DNA from: Climacteris rufus
Taxonomy: Eukaryota; Chordata; Aves; Passeriformes; Climacteridae
Direction: 5' to 3'
NCBI GenBank assembly: GCA_013398175.1
Contig: VZRZ01002225.1
Location: forward strand, 2,164,821-2,228,820
Length of the DNA stretch: 64,000 bases
Shown: positions 48,701 to 63,700 of the stretch, piece after piece
Numbering within the stretch: the first letter of the stretch is position 1
Layout: each line of letters opens with the position of its first letter
Made by a program: the position numbers and the translations under genes
The notes under the pieces: generated by a model
Seen by the model: only the letters and a program-made list of their open reading frames with translations
The model's database searches: none
What the model was told of the DNA's origin: nothing

Positions 48701-51700
48701 TTTATAACACAAGAGAAAATGGTGAAGGCAATATAAAATACAGATATTCATCATCATCTATGTTTCCAAAGCACATTTCCACTCTGAAGTAGTTCTTCAA
48801 CAATAATCAATATTTTTTCTGACCCAGAAGCAAAATAATAAGCTGGGGCTCTGTAATGTACTGGGTTGAAATTGCTTAATTTCAACTTAAAATGGGGAAA
48901 TAAATTTAAACAAAATATTCTGTTTTAAATAAGAACTGAAATCAAGTCTCAATAACAAAACCTTATTTATTTATTTTTGTTCTGTATTACATAGTTATCG
49001 ACTATACTAGTATGAGACCAGATTCCCTGTTCTGCTCATTAGATATTAAACCCTCTCTACTTAATGTTGTCAGAATACCTTTACATCCACAGTTTCTAGA
49101 GCAGCTTGGTTTATTTTTTAATTAAGTATCAGACACTGAACTCCAGCATGGAGTGTACAGGACCAGTGACTGAAGCTCTGCAACTCCATAACTAAGCAAA
49201 CATGATATTGATCACTTTGAAGGGGAGATTTTAAAGAAAAGTCCATTGCTCTGGGAAGTTCAACACTGCTATTTTTATTTCAGAGTCAGTATAGAGCCAA
49301 CCATCATGACATGCCTAGGGATCCTCCTCCATCAGGAGCCACAGGCTGTGACTGCTCAAGCTCCTGCAGAGGCCCTTCTCCTTCTCTCTCACTTCTCTGC
49401 TGAATGAAGAAAGCCTTAACAGCTTATGAATGTGATTTTCCTCTGCTTTGGGCCTGGCTGAGAAAACACTGTTCTCCATAAATATCATCAAGCAGTACCC
49501 TGATGTTCAATATTGACACCACAAACTAGGTCCTTGATTTCTAAAACCCAGTACTGAATGGAGCCCCTAGTTTTTATTTTTCCCTAGTGGGAACTTTTCT
49601 AAGGACTTTTTAAAGCTGCTTTCCCATCCCATCCAGATCTGGCAGCCTTGCCATGACATAAACAACCCCTGGGGCCAGCATTACAAAGTGCAGCTTTAGA
49701 AAGCAAGGGGAAACAGATGTAGCTGGATGAGGAAGAAGAAAGCCGGGAAGTGCTGCTTACCCATGGTGGAAACTGCAATGAAAGTGGGGATGCTGGGGCT
49801 GTTGTGGCTGAAGGTGGTCACACTGCAGTTGTAGGAAGTGGCAGGGGTTAGGCTGGAAATGGTCACGACATGTGAAGAGACAGTGACAGGTTCCTGCAGA
49901 CATGAAAAAAAGTGCACAGAAGTTTGTCTCTCCCATAAATGCAAGAGCACAAATCAGTGCTCCATATGCTTGACAGATCTGGTGAAAGAAATCAGCACTT
50001 TGAAACACAGGAAAGGTAATCAGGACCTGTCCTCAAAAACAGGCAGATAGTCTGGCAGAAAAGGGAAGAGGAACAGGGCTGGATACAGCATCAAGAACAT
50101 CCCAGAGAACCCCAGAGATCCCAGAGCCTTTTGGGGAGGGGAGGATGGGTGCCTCATAGAGGGTTGATCAGGCACATGCTTGCTGGGGGAAAGTGCTGTG
50201 GCCTCCAGGACATCCCCAGCCATGGACAGAGCCCATGAGCTCTGGTTATTAAGCCATAGAGGTAGGAGGAAAACAAAGTTCCTTTCATTCAAAGAACAGC
50301 CAAGACAGTCACAATCTCTGCACCCTGATATGAATCTCTGCCTATGAAGCAGCTCCTCTGGATGTGGAGACCTTTGAGACCTTTTGAGTGGCCAAGGTGA
50401 AAAACAAAGCTAGAGCAAACCTTTTGGTAATAACTATGACCAAACATCCTACACCTGAGTTTTCTAGCTAGTGGAAACACTGCACAACATATTTATACAA
50501 TGCGGTAATTACCATGACCCTTAAAAACACTTTTTTTTGTATTTTAAATGCTGATACAGCAAAAGAAAACAAACACAAGAAGAAAAACACATGCATTGAC
50601 TTAAAGATAGAGTTCCTTAAGGTCCTCAATTTTCTGTACTGTCCAGCAGAACCAAGGGTGAGCTGCACTTGCAAAAATAGGGACAATGAGGCAGTGGTTT
50701 AGAAGGGAAAGAAGGAAAAAATTTATGAATGAACTCACTCCAGATGGAGAGTGCAAGATGCTGTAACAAGTCCCAAGCACTGGATATTTGCAAGAGCCTG
50801 TTGTCTGTCATGGTCTGATTCCAGCCTCACAAGGCTCCTGTTGCAGAGCAATACTGAGGTGCATTATGCAGATGAAATCATATGAACATGAGTGTGGGAG
50901 GAGACTTTTACTGCCTGAGCTGAAAAGAAGGGCCACACTTTGGCAATTGGACTTGGTTGGATGTTTCCATTTTTCTCTGTGGGAAATTTAAATTAGTCAA
51001 CTAAAATCCAAGATGTTCACAACTGGAAAGCTGTTCCTTTTCATTTTGCTGATTTAAAGATGGAGAAAAGGGACAAAAATGTTCATGTAATTAGCATGGA
51101 AAATCACAAAGAATTTTCAGCAGTCTACTTGGAAAGCATCCCTTTCAAAAAGTTAAAAAAGGGGCTCTTCCCAGTTTTTTCAGACACAGAAAAGAGAGTG
51201 ATGAATCTAATGAGGAGTGAGCTGACAATCTCTGTGCATTATCCAGTGCCAGATGTTCATGTCAACAAATGAGACACCCACTGAAGCATTTGCCAAATGG
51301 AGCAGTTTTTCCTGATGTTCTTAAAACAGATCTGCTCTGCACTGATTTTTCAAATCCTGTAGTACTTTCCTTGCCTGATCTCTTCACTATTTTGAATCAC
51401 GGGTAAGTGATGATAATGGCTTCATCACCTTTGCTATTCAGTGTGAAAAGGCAGGAATCTAGATGTGGAATCCAAACTATCCAATAAATTAAAGTCCATT
51501 AAAATATTTTTTTTCCTTTACTCAGTGTCTTTCTCAATTTAAAAAGAATATTAAATAATTCAGACAGATCTTTCATAGAATTAAAGAGCGTGCAAGTATT
51601 TTGTGATAATCAGTGGTTTAAGTAGGTAATTTTTCACTTCCTGAATGATTCCCATGATGTGCCACAGTTCACATGGGAGAATGATGTTTTGTGGCATATA

Positions 51701-54700
51701 ATCAGAGTGATTCATTATACCATCAGCACAAAGTAAACCTCACATGTTGCACAGCACCGTATGTCAAGGAATTGAAACTACTACTGCTCTCTATTTTTCA
51801 TCAGACAGCATTACCAATTTAAAAATTCCTACATTCAGGTGGCCTCTGAGTACAGGTACCTGACTGGACAGAGAGAAAAGGAGGTTTATTTGTGAGGCTC
51901 AGAGGATGGGTTTTGAAGAAAATACCCTGGGACAAAATGCATGAGGAGCAGCCACATTTGCAGCATAAAGGTACTTTTAGAATAGCAACGAAGCTTCTAC
52001 TGATCTTCAGTTAACAGATCTCAAAAACAGGGATAAAGTATGTCAGAAATAATTAGATGGTGCGTTAAAGATCTCATGACATCTAAATACGTCTCTTTTT
52101 CCCCATTCCTTACTAAGCTACCTGGCCATTTTTTCCCTTCCTGCTCATTGACATTCCCCTAAATTTGTGGGCTTTTAGGTTTTAAACAGTGTATCAGAGC
52201 CATTTTCACTCATAGCCAAACACTGACACTGCTGGATGCACATCGTTTCTGTCCAACTAGTTATAATCTCACCAATAAGAGAGAAGTCAATCTTAATACA
52301 AAATAATGAAATATTTTAGTATTTGAGGTGCTTTAGTACTTCAGCTTTTAAAAGTTTCATTCTGAATCACCCTATCACATTTGGTATAAAGTGTTGTTGG
52401 GCTTTCCATGCACATGCCCAGGAGCAGACACCAAACCAGAAAGATGCAAGGCCCAGTCTCAGGTTCAGAGACGAAGAGCAGAAACCAAAGAAGGGACACA
52501 TACCTGGACTTTTGTTTCCTGACCAGATCCAGCCTGCTGGCAGTAGACTTCAAAGAAATCAGCCACTCCTTCTTCCACCCACAGCAGTGTCACGGAGGTC
52601 TGAGTTTTGTTGACAGCAAACAGTGATTTTGGAGGGGCTGGTTCTGGTGTAAGAGAAAAATCTCCTTTTATTTAACTTATCTTTATGTTTCCAGACAATG
52701 GAGAAAAATGAAAAAATTGAAAGTAATGCCTGATGCCCTTCTATTTTTCATTTCCTTCAGATAAAGTCTGCCAAAGTAAATCCTCTCATGATGATAAACT
52801 ACCACTGTAAAATGGGAAGATGATGAAGTGTGTTGGTTTTTCTTCTCTATTTAAACCGTTCTCTGTTTGGACAGATGGATAATTACTTCACTTCCCTTTT
52901 CAGCAGAGCCCTGGTTTGAGGATGATCAGTGGATTCTATTAATAGAACAATGTTAGAAGAAACTCTTTCAAAGATGACTCTCCAACTGTTAGCAACACAT
53001 TTGGCCTGAGAAAGCTTCTCTTCACAAGACCTGACCAGGAGATTATAAAGAAGCAACTTCCCACAAGTGAAGGCTGTCTGGGTTAATTTAATTGCATTGG
53101 GGGAAATATTTAGTCAATTATTGGTTTAAAAAAAAAAAAGTAGTTTTTTTTTCTTTTTCACAGGCTAACAATTAAGGGACATTGGATCTATATTCTCTTC
53201 CACGAGCCATAGGAATTTTCTCTCCTCACCAAATGCAGAGGTCCAAATCTCAGGGGTCCTCAGTTTACTGCTCTGATTTTCATTGCTCTTGTATTGAATG
53301 AACTGAAAAATACAAGAGTCTGTCGCACAACCATGTGAGAGGAGTGATGGATGGAGGGTGTCCTGGGAGTGTTGGAACAGAAGCACTGTGAAACATGGGT
53401 GGGGGTCTGCACCCTGCACCCCTGGCCCCATGTGGGGTGGCCTTGGCTACTGCCTCCAGGGTCATCCTCCTGCCCATGGACCCCTGTGGATGTCACCCCT
53501 CACTGTAACCACACCCAAACCAACCTGGAGAACGGAAAGCACAGAACAGGAGGGGACACCTTGAGGCCCAGGGGGAGGAGCAAACAGCCTAGGAACAGTG
53601 TTAAGACAAAAGATACTTTTTCTCCTCAGTATTATTTAAACACCAAGGCGTGATCCTGATTTTCATCCTGATAACTTCACATGACAGGTACTGGCCATCC
53701 CCAGCTTTCCACACCTCAGGCTTCCTGGGCTCTTCTGCTTTGCCTTCAGAGACTGTAAAGTTTGGGTTGTACATTTGCCAGCTGTTCTGCACAATTTTCA
53801 GATTTCCTAATCTATGGATGTTTCATTAAAGCTGTCATTCTCAAATAATGACCTGATTCCAGGATTCTGAAACACTATGTACAATGGGTGATGCACACAA
53901 ACATTTTGGGTTTTATTTTTTCCTTTCACAAATAATTTGTTATTCTGCGAGATGCTGTCACAGGAGCCTTGGCATACGTGACTTCATCAAGTAGTTATAG
54001 ACATTTTGGAGACATATCTGACCCTGAAACAATCAGATCTGTGTTCTAGAGTTGGAGGTTGCCAAGACTATGGAAAGAGTTGGGCAGGGACTGAGAAATA
54101 TTCATGTGTGTCACTGGGATTGCAGTGTACATATTGTCCCAGTCCTACACAGAAAAGTGTCCCTCTCCCATAATTACACCCATATATCTGCTCTTGGATT
54201 CAGAAACACATTCCATCTCTCACTACAGGTAAAAAAAATGGCCTCAATTAAAATACGAGTTTTGCATTTGGGCAGTATCCCAAGCAAATCCTCCTTCTGC
54301 CTGCAGCAAATGGCTTGATTTTTCTGCACGTGGAAAGTTGCCAGGATGAAGCAAACATCATGGAGGGAAGAACATTTGGCAGGAATGGTTAAGTGACTGC
54401 CAAGTGCTGAGTCGTCTATCACTTAGAGTCAGTTTCCACTACTGCTAATTACAACTCCCATTGCTCCCCTCAGTAACAGAGGGAAGGAAAACCTCTGGCA
54501 AAATATCCTCGCTTTTGTCTATTCAAAGTTCAAACACGATAAAGGGAAAGAGAAAATCAATCCAACAAAAAAACACATCCAGAAGTCTAGAAGGGATTTA
54601 TCAAAATGGACTTCATTCCACTTTCTCTTTGCTGTCAATGAAAGGCAAGAAAACCATCCCAGTTCAATAAAAGTGCCTGCCCATAAATAAAGAATAGAAA

Positions 54701-57700
54701 GATACATCTATACTGCAGGGTGTACAAGATGAATAGTATTTGTATATCTGTCTGACAGACAAGGTTAGCTGATATTTTGAAATACCACCCTAAAATATTT
54801 GCACAATAGGAGCAGGGGGGTATACTCGCCCTCACACATCCACCCGTTGAGTCACGGGAACAAATACACACACTTAACTGCACAGACACAAGGCACAGGG
54901 AAAACAGTGGACAAGACTTGCAAATGGAAGAGAAAATTTATGGAATTTGTCTACATCTTTCAAATATTGCCTTTGGTAAAAAGACCAGTAAGAACTTCAG
55001 ATTGTTGTGTCTGTTGCTGGTTGTCCCAGCACTGTCTAAGAGACATGAGTAAGAGTTTTGAGAAACATAAATGGACAACGATTGCTTCAAGACTTCTAAT
55101 CCAATTAGAAATTAGAGAGTCCTTTCAAATCACTTCTCTCACAGTGACTCACAAAAGGATTACTGTTCACATAGAGAAGATAATCCAGTTTGAAAGTACA
55201 AACTCTTCCTTACTTTCTCAGTGGAGTTCACACCTGTAAAAGCAGTTTGGCACACTTGGAAATTTCACAGTTTTAGGTACCTTGGGCTCAACATTTTTAC
55301 AAACTAAAGAGAACTAAAATTTCTTAAGGTACAATAGTGCAATGTCCAGTCTTCCTCCAAGGTAAAGGAATATGCTAGGCCGAAAGTTACACGTTACAGT
55401 TTTACCTAAAGGATCAAGTTCTCAAGTCTTCTTCTGTTTCTTTGAGTAGATTGCAGATATTTTTCTTAAAAGGTAGCTGGGTTCCACATTCACGAATCTG
55501 AGTTTTTAAATGAAGAATATTGTCATTGATTTGGATTTAAGGGTAAGTTTTTAGTGCTGAAAGGCTTTGTAGGTGGTCCAGGGAGAGAGGAGGGGAGACA
55601 GGAAAGCAGATCAGATGGCAGAGAGACTCCAAAATAGGCTTGTCAGACACAAGGAAGGTTCTGCTTTTTAATAAAAAGTTCATCTGTGAAGCCTGAATTG
55701 CCATTCTCAAAATCTAGATGTGTTCAAGACCTTAGGGAAGCAACTATGAAGCTGAGTTGTTCTCTCAGCAAGGCACTAAGTGGTTTCCACTCTCCTACTT
55801 CCACTTACAGTCAAATTTTGCTACTCTTGCTCCTCTTGAGCAAAACCATTTTAAGAGAGTACCTTCACACACCAGAATGAGACAATCTTCACAGCAAGGT
55901 GAGGTGAAAATTGCTAGAGAAATGGGGTCACAGGTACATTACTCTGAAACAAGGAAGGTGCTGCATTTGCTGACAGATTTACTTTACAGTCAAATGAGTG
56001 GAGCGATTTAATAATTTATGAAGAAGCATTTCTTACCCAATTTCACAAGTTGGGGCATGGAAGTATTGCTGCCTCTTTCAGTACAAGCAGTCACTGAAAG
56101 GTTGTAAATGTCCCCTGGAGGCAGGCTCAGCACTGCAGTCATCACATTGCGTGTTACCTAAACAACCAGAGACACCAACTCAAATATGATGCAAACCAGA
56201 CAACTGCCTTGTAAGAGTAACCTGGTCACTTAAAATACTACAAAGAAAGTTCTATGCATCACAGCAGATGTCTTCTGCATGCTCCAGTCTTGTTACATCA
56301 GCCAGGTCCCACTGATATCAACCCTGAAAGCATTAATGCTTGGCAGAATAGCACAAAGCAAATAGAAGACACTCTTAGGCTGCACTTTCATGTGGCTAGC
56401 GAAAATTTAAGGAAGAAAGACAATTTTCCTCACACCACTAAGAGCACTTGTGCAGCTAGAGCTTTCAAGTTGTGCAAATGCTAAACCAGCCATGGACTTG
56501 AGCCCATTGCAATTTTAGAGGAATTTCAATCAGGTCAGACACCTCTAAGAAGAGCACAGGAGCCATGTGTAGGCAAGACTTTATATATCCTACAAACCTG
56601 AAAATTAAATCCAACTGGGCAAGTCTAACACCTACCTGGAGACCTGTTGACTTGGCAATAGATCTCAGGGGCTGATTTTAGTCATCTGCAAGTTTGCAAT
56701 CAGATATGAACCAAAACTGAGCTGAGCCTCAAAAGACTGAGAATAACTTCTTCCTGTTATTTTTGGGGCAATCTCCCCATTTCTCCTGAGTCATGGAGAA
56801 GGATGCAGAACTCAAAACACACTGTTTTCCGAGCACTTGTAGACTATGTATAAAGGGCACATTCAGGAATTTCATGGTTGTTTTCACAGCCACTTAATTT
56901 TCAGGCTGAATCTTTCAGATACAAGAAAAATGGACAGCTCTGAATAAAGACTAATAGAACTTTGCATATAATTTTCATCACTTCTCTAAAAACTGAACAA
57001 CTTCAGTGGAGTCTTGGGAAATACACAAAGAGCAGGAAGAAAAAGTCAACATTGTCTGGCACTGTTACCTATTTATTTCAATAATCCCAAAAGAAGAACA
57101 ACCATAATAACAATCTTAATACATCATATTATGAGATTAAAATATAGTGTGATTTTTAAAGGAAACAATCCCTGAAAGTGATTAACAAAGCTTAGAAGAA
57201 CAGGTACACTCTGATGCCTGCAAGCATGTACCCATATTTACCCATATGAATAGAATTATGAAAGTTAGCTATAAACAGGTTGTTGGAGGATTTTCCTAAA
57301 GATTACCCTCTAGGTTCCCTAGTCATAAAAAGAATAAAAAGACAAACATTTGTGAAGACACCCCCAAAGCTTTAAAGTTTTATTTGCAGATTTACTAAAT
57401 TATTGATACCTTCTATTTTTAATCTTTTGTTTAATCTGAAATGACATATTCAATTTTATTTTTAATTTCATTTCATATTAAATGCTTATTTTATATTTAT
57501 TTAAACTACACTTTTCATAATCAGCAAAGCTGAATGGCAAAGGAATCAGATTTTTAGTGAAAGAATAATAACATGACTTTTGGAAGGAAGAGTAAAGACG
57601 GATATCATTGTGCAATCTTTTTGAAATTCAATTGTTAGAACATTTTATTTGTAAGGAAAAAATGAAAATATAGTTTTCTTCCTTGTTTGAAATCAGGATC

Positions 57701-60700
57701 CAAATACTGAAAGCTCTTGCTGTTCAGAAAGGTCATCAGTTCTCCTAATCATGTAATTAGATTCACGCTGCAAGAAGCTCCTGATGCATGCACTCTTTCA
57801 GCCACAAGGAATCTAATGACAGCCAGGACACTTCATATAAATCCAAATGAAAATCCCTGATGAATTTGTGCTTTTGCTGAAAATACACTTCCAATTCAGC
57901 TTCTGCTAAGTCCTATGTAGAAGGAAAAACTTGCCCTTGAAAAGACCAGACATTTCTTTCCTGCCAGTGACTGAAGGATAACAGTGGTGTAGAAGTCAGT
58001 CCCAGACTGTATGAAGCTGCACTGCTGGCCCTACACATTCCTGCCCTGCAGTGTTCCATCCCTATTTCCAACACTTCCCACTCTATGTCCAGGGACTGCT
58101 CTTTTCCTTCAGGTTAACTCTGTCTCAGTACCCAGCAGCTTTATTATTTTAATTCATAACTGGAAATCCCAGACTTCTCTTTCCAAGTGATTTTTCACAA
58201 TGTTCAAACATCTAGCAAGTTTTCTAAGAAGTGCACACATTCCAGCTGAAATCCTCATCCCATTAGTTAGTGAAACTTGTATTCAAACATAAAATGAAAA
58301 ACACATTTATGAGGATGGGGTTTTATTTTATGAAGTCAGAAAACAGGAAGTGACAGTACTTGGCCTGAATGAACTAAAAAACTCAGTCAGCAGTTTACTC
58401 TGGTTATTGACATAAAAATGGAAAAGACCATGTCTGGTCACCACAGAAATACCCTTTAGGCTTTACTGTCTGTAGTTCAAAAGTTTATATTTTTTAATTG
58501 TCTAAATTATCAACACTTGCACTGAATCACCATAGAAACACTTTGTCCACTGGCTGTTTTGTGAGATCAGTTCTTTGGAAGTACATGCTAATACTGAGAA
58601 GTAATTTTAGTTGATCAGACTTCTACCAAATTTGCTTAAACTTTGTAATACAAAGTTATCAACTCAGAAAAACAAAACAAACAAAAGAAGTCCCCCCTAC
58701 ACACACAAAAAAACAAAAAAGCCCAGAGAAATGAACAACACCTTCCCCACTCATACTTACGCTCTTCTTGATTTTTTTCTTTCCTTCTGCAATGACCATC
58801 CAATGCAGCATCCTGGAATGAGAAAGGTCAGGACCATCTCCTCCATAGGTCCAGGTGACATACAAAAGGTGGTTGTAATATTCTATGGAGGTAATTTTGG
58901 GTGCCACCGGTGCTGAAGGAAGAAAGCAAGTGTATTACAGACAGGATCTAACATAGCTGATTAGTAAATCCAGTAATAAACTTCTGCAAAAAGAAACTGT
59001 CATGAAGAGAATATCACAAAGCTAGCAGAAAAGCATCAGTAAAAGCTACTGCATCTGAGTGCTAGCTGAAAGATATGATAACCAGCATTTAACCTGAGAT
59101 GTAATCAGAACAAAAATACACTTCTTTTGGCAATCTTTCAGTTAAAAAAATTCAAGGCAGATACAAATATTGTTTTGAGTCAACATTTATAAATGGAATT
59201 CAAATTCAAATTTAAAGCCTCAGATAGTGCTTTAGCTGCATTATTGTACTGAAAATAAATAATAAATTGTTACACTGAGTAATTTTGACAGCTTTTTCAT
59301 AGGAAAAAAAAATCTTTTCACTGAGTTTGCATCTCTCTAGGATGAAAAGTCCAAAACCTGCAGTTTTCCAAAGAACAATTTTTTGTATGAGAAGTTGTGA
59401 CCATCATTGTTCCCAGGGTGGATGGAAGAAGAAAGGGCCCCACCACAGCTCCTTCAACCTGTTGGAGGGCTTTTGTTTTGTGCTGGAGCTGCCAGCAAGT
59501 TCTTGGCTCCCTGTGCAGCCCAAGTACCACAGAATGACTCAAGCTGGAAAAGGCCTTTAAGACTGAGACCAATTGTTAACCCAGCACTGCCATGTCCACC
59601 ACCAAACCATGTCCCTAAGCACCACATCCACATGTCTTTCAGATACCTCCAGGGATTGTGACTCAACCACCTTCCCTAGTTCTTCTCCCACCAGCTGTGA
59701 TCTGCAGAAAGATAGCAACTGCCAGAATACCCCATCTCCTCCTAAAATATTGGTATTTAAGATGAGAATTACCTTCTGAAGGTGCCTCTCCATTAACTTC
59801 AGGGGGGGCATAGCTGGCCAGCTCACCTTGATGGCCTAATACAAAGGTGCAGGACCCCAGTGAGGAGTTAAGTTAATACTGAGTGGAGATCCAAAAGGGA
59901 AACTCAGTGATCGGCAAAGATCTCAACCCCCTCTCAAAGTGACAGGAGTGGGATAACCTGAATAAAATGGGGAATGAAGCTCTGTGCTGGGCAGATCCTT
60001 GAGGAGCACAGTAGGGAAAACGGTATGAACTGACTAATCTTCCTCTGTACAAGCCCTGTTGTGTCCAGGGTGTTCGTGCAGGCAGGTCAGATGCAGCTGC
60101 CAGGTGAGGGGACCCTCCCCAGGACTGGAGCCCTGGATGCCTGCCCAGCTGTGGGTGACAGGGAATGCAGGATGCACTTGGAGCTCCAGTCTGAAGGGGC
60201 CACAAGATGTCACTGCTGCTTTCACGAAGGCTTCCACGACTTTGGCATTGAGACATTTCTTAGAGAACAGATTTACTGAAGTAATTACTGAGGAAGGCAG
60301 CAAATGCAATGCATGGACAATTTAGAGCTGTTTAGAAACATTCAGTAAGACTGTTCTCCCTTATTAATCTCGAAAATGACATTTTATGCTGTTGAGGGGA
60401 AGCAGCTTGATTTAGTATAAAATCTTCAAAGCAAGGTTTCTTTTCATTTCTAGAGTTTCCAGTTCATTCTTGAATATGGATTGTGTATTCCTTGCAATTT
60501 AAGGCCATGACTGATATGAATCTTACACACAAATAATCATTTCCCTCTGTACATTATTATTGCTTTCATGACAGTGAATGTCCAGGGTATGTCAAATGGG
60601 GCCAGGGCATGTGTGCCCCACTCCCACAGCACCATGTTTCACTGGGAGCTAAGTGGCACAGAGAGGCTGTAGGAAAACACATCCCACTGCTGACCTGGTC

Positions 60701-63700
60701 TGAAGTGACAGCTCAAAGCATCCACAGGACCAACAGGCAGCATATGTGGTGGTAGCCACCAAGAGTCAGTTTTTCTCACTCCTTTTGCTTCTCCACAGAT
60801 AAAAGCATTCTCATGGTAAAAAGAAAATGTTGGTGGTCTAAAGAGCCCTTGCCTACAATTGTTTTAAATCCAGCTGTTTACAGCAGGTGGCATTAAAAAC
60901 TCATTAGTCACCACAGCAACACTGGCAGCGCCACAATCTCTTCCTGAGTGAAAACAACAGCGTGCAACTGCTGCTGCTAGAGCCTGAGAGAGCAAATTCC
61001 ATTTCTCCTAAGTCTCTTGGATCTCCCAAATCTCCCCCATGCTTCTGGGGACATGTCACCAGTTGCTATGGGAGAGAGCTACATCTCATCACTCCAAGTC
61101 CTGCAGTTCAGTAAAGCCCCAGCCTCACTGTAGACTCCAGAGGAGCAGTGGAATTCTGTGTGAGGCAAGTGGTTTTTCTGCTCTGAACTTCCTGCAAGCT
61201 GCATTCTCAAACTCCCAGGTGATCCTTCTACTCTGCTTCTACAACTCAGGCTTATGCTCCAGGTGTAGAAGTTAGATCTGCAGTTATACTCAGAAGAACT
61301 CAGAGATGGTGTACTGTGTCAAGGCTACAAAACCTACACTCCAGTATTTTAAAATTTAGGGCTTTTTGGTGGTGTTTTTTTGTTTTGTTTTAATTCCTGG
61401 CAACCTGTGCAGGGAGGTGGCATTGTTCAAAATAATGCAGAAAGGGACCAAAGTGCTCCATAAAACCATCTGCTCCTCTCTGGGAAGTTAAGAGGCTGAG
61501 GGTGAGAAAGAGCTCTCAGTCCCTCGTATCTCAAAACTGAAAAGGCAGCAGCTACAGGGGCCAAACATTTCAAACCTGCAGACATGACAAATTCACAAGC
61601 CACTTTTTCACAAGTTAGCCTGACTGCAGTCCCTGAGCAAAGTTGAAGAGATTGCAAGTAATAAGGCAATCAGAGGACAGGAGTGCATTTAATGCTCACA
61701 TTCAATGGTGACCATCTATTATAAGTGCTTGCAATTTGACCAAATCAGCTTTCTTTGTTAGGACTCGTCACTTAAAACCACAGCGTGATTTTAATAGCTC
61801 ATTGCTATTCAAAATTTTCATCAATACTCAAAGTAAAAGCAATGTTGATGAACCATGCAAGTAACACGGCAACTGGCAGAGAAGTGCAGGATTTGGACAG
61901 GGCTATGTTTTGAATTATTGCCCCCTATGCTGGGCCTGCTCAAACAAAATGCATTTCAAAGTGCCAGGTGCAAAGTTGAGTCTGCTGGAAAATGGCATGC
62001 AGACAACACTTCCCAAATGATAAATTCTGTTAGGAGCCATAAAATAGAAGTAAATCAACACAGACCTCCAGCGTGATGCTGCAGCAAATGCAATCATCTA
62101 GGTGCACACACAGGAGAGCTTTGAATAGGGAGCTGATTTTACCTCTATAGGAGTATTCAGCAGGCTGGTATTACACTTTCAGTTTTTTATGTACTTTAGT
62201 GAAGACAGTAAAAATTACAGAGGCAGAGTGGGGAAAAAAGTAGCATGAGAAAACACCTAAAAATGGGAGCACCTGAAGAGTTCTATGGAAGCAATTTATT
62301 AATAGAAAAAACAAACTGAATTCTGCATAGAAAGGGGAAAAGAAATTTTCGTGTCTCTTCAATCAATAAGATAAAAGTGCAACAAGAATTTTGGATTGGA
62401 TATTAAAAGCAGAAAAATTCAGATCAGAAACACAGGTTTACATAGAGTGTAAACCTTTGATCATATGAGAAATTCTCCATTGATACAACATTCCAGTTGG
62501 ATATTTTTACTAAAGACCAGATGACCTTTTCTAAGAGAGGTTTTGCCAGTCATAAATGGATGACATTAAGAGATTCATCCATTTCTGATTTTGTCTACTT
62601 CTGCAAGTTAAGAAGTTGATCCATTTTTCATTTAACAGCAGTCGGTCTCTACTGTCATCATACAGAGATCCAGACTCATACTGATGACAGATTCTATTTT
62701 AAAAGAATCTTAATCTCCTTCATTCCTGCTGCAGGTTTCTGAAGACACAATATTGAAGTCAGGGTCCCACTGGAACTTTTACACTCTGAAATGCTGAACC
62801 TGGTACCCAAATCAGCTGGAAAAGACATCTCTCACACAGCAACCAACTGGCTGGAAAATTGCTTCCTTACAGTGTTACAGAAAAGCTGATTGACACCAAA
62901 GGACAATGAATATCCCTGGAGACCCTTCACGAGGCTACTGAGGGTGTTACGAGTTTCTGATATGCTGGAAAAGTGCCAGAAGTTGTCAGCAGTGCAGCCT
63001 GGGATCAGAAACCTCAGAGAGTTTTTGTTGACTTCAAAGGAGCTAGAACTCAACCTGCTCATAACTTTTCTGTCATGGTTCTGTCAGGCACTGTAATTAT
63101 CACCATCGCAAACAGGTACATTCCCAGCTTCTCACCAAAGAGAAAATCTGGAACTAGGCTAGTGTCTGCTTTGGCTGGCACATTATAGAGGAATAAAAAG
63201 CATTTGGAAATATTTCAAATAAATGGAAAAGTATTTCTTAATATTAAGAAATCGGAGACTTCAGGTTTACTTATTTGCCTGTTAACTTCTCCATGTTTCA
63301 AACATGGTAAAATTTGAGCAGGACCAGTTGCCCTCACTGGAGCACTCAGCTGATGGAGGACTGGAGCAAAGCAATCAAGCACTGTACTTGCCATTGGAAA
63401 ATTTTATATATATGTTCATTTAAAGTAGTCCTCAGAGCCTTTCTTAAAAATAAATTAATAAAAAAACAAACACCAAAAACAAAACCCCCACTTAGCTGAT
63501 AAATATCCTAACTTGTAACTATCTGTAGGTGAAACACAACACCCAAATCAGACCTTTTCAGTGCTTCTGCCTCCCAGGGGCATTCCCACAGCTTTCTGAG
63601 CTGGCTGCTTACCTGTTATGAAGCTGATGGTGGAGCTGTCACAGCAGCTCAGCTCTGGGTCTCCCCAGGTCACCATGGTGACCCGGAAATTGTAGTACCA

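Larger units (their letters stand above)
46883..52503 (-). other. PTPRO introns around transmembrane and last FNIII exons
   Basis: Three introns (1.4, 1.3 and 2.6 kb) separated by exons 48305-48425 and 49761-49893. I recognise no repeats or other genes in them. Confidence 0.75.

Noticed and set aside
53165..53653. Overlapping open frames on both strands
   Set aside because: Low stop density in a GC-rich patch; no protein family recognised in any frame.
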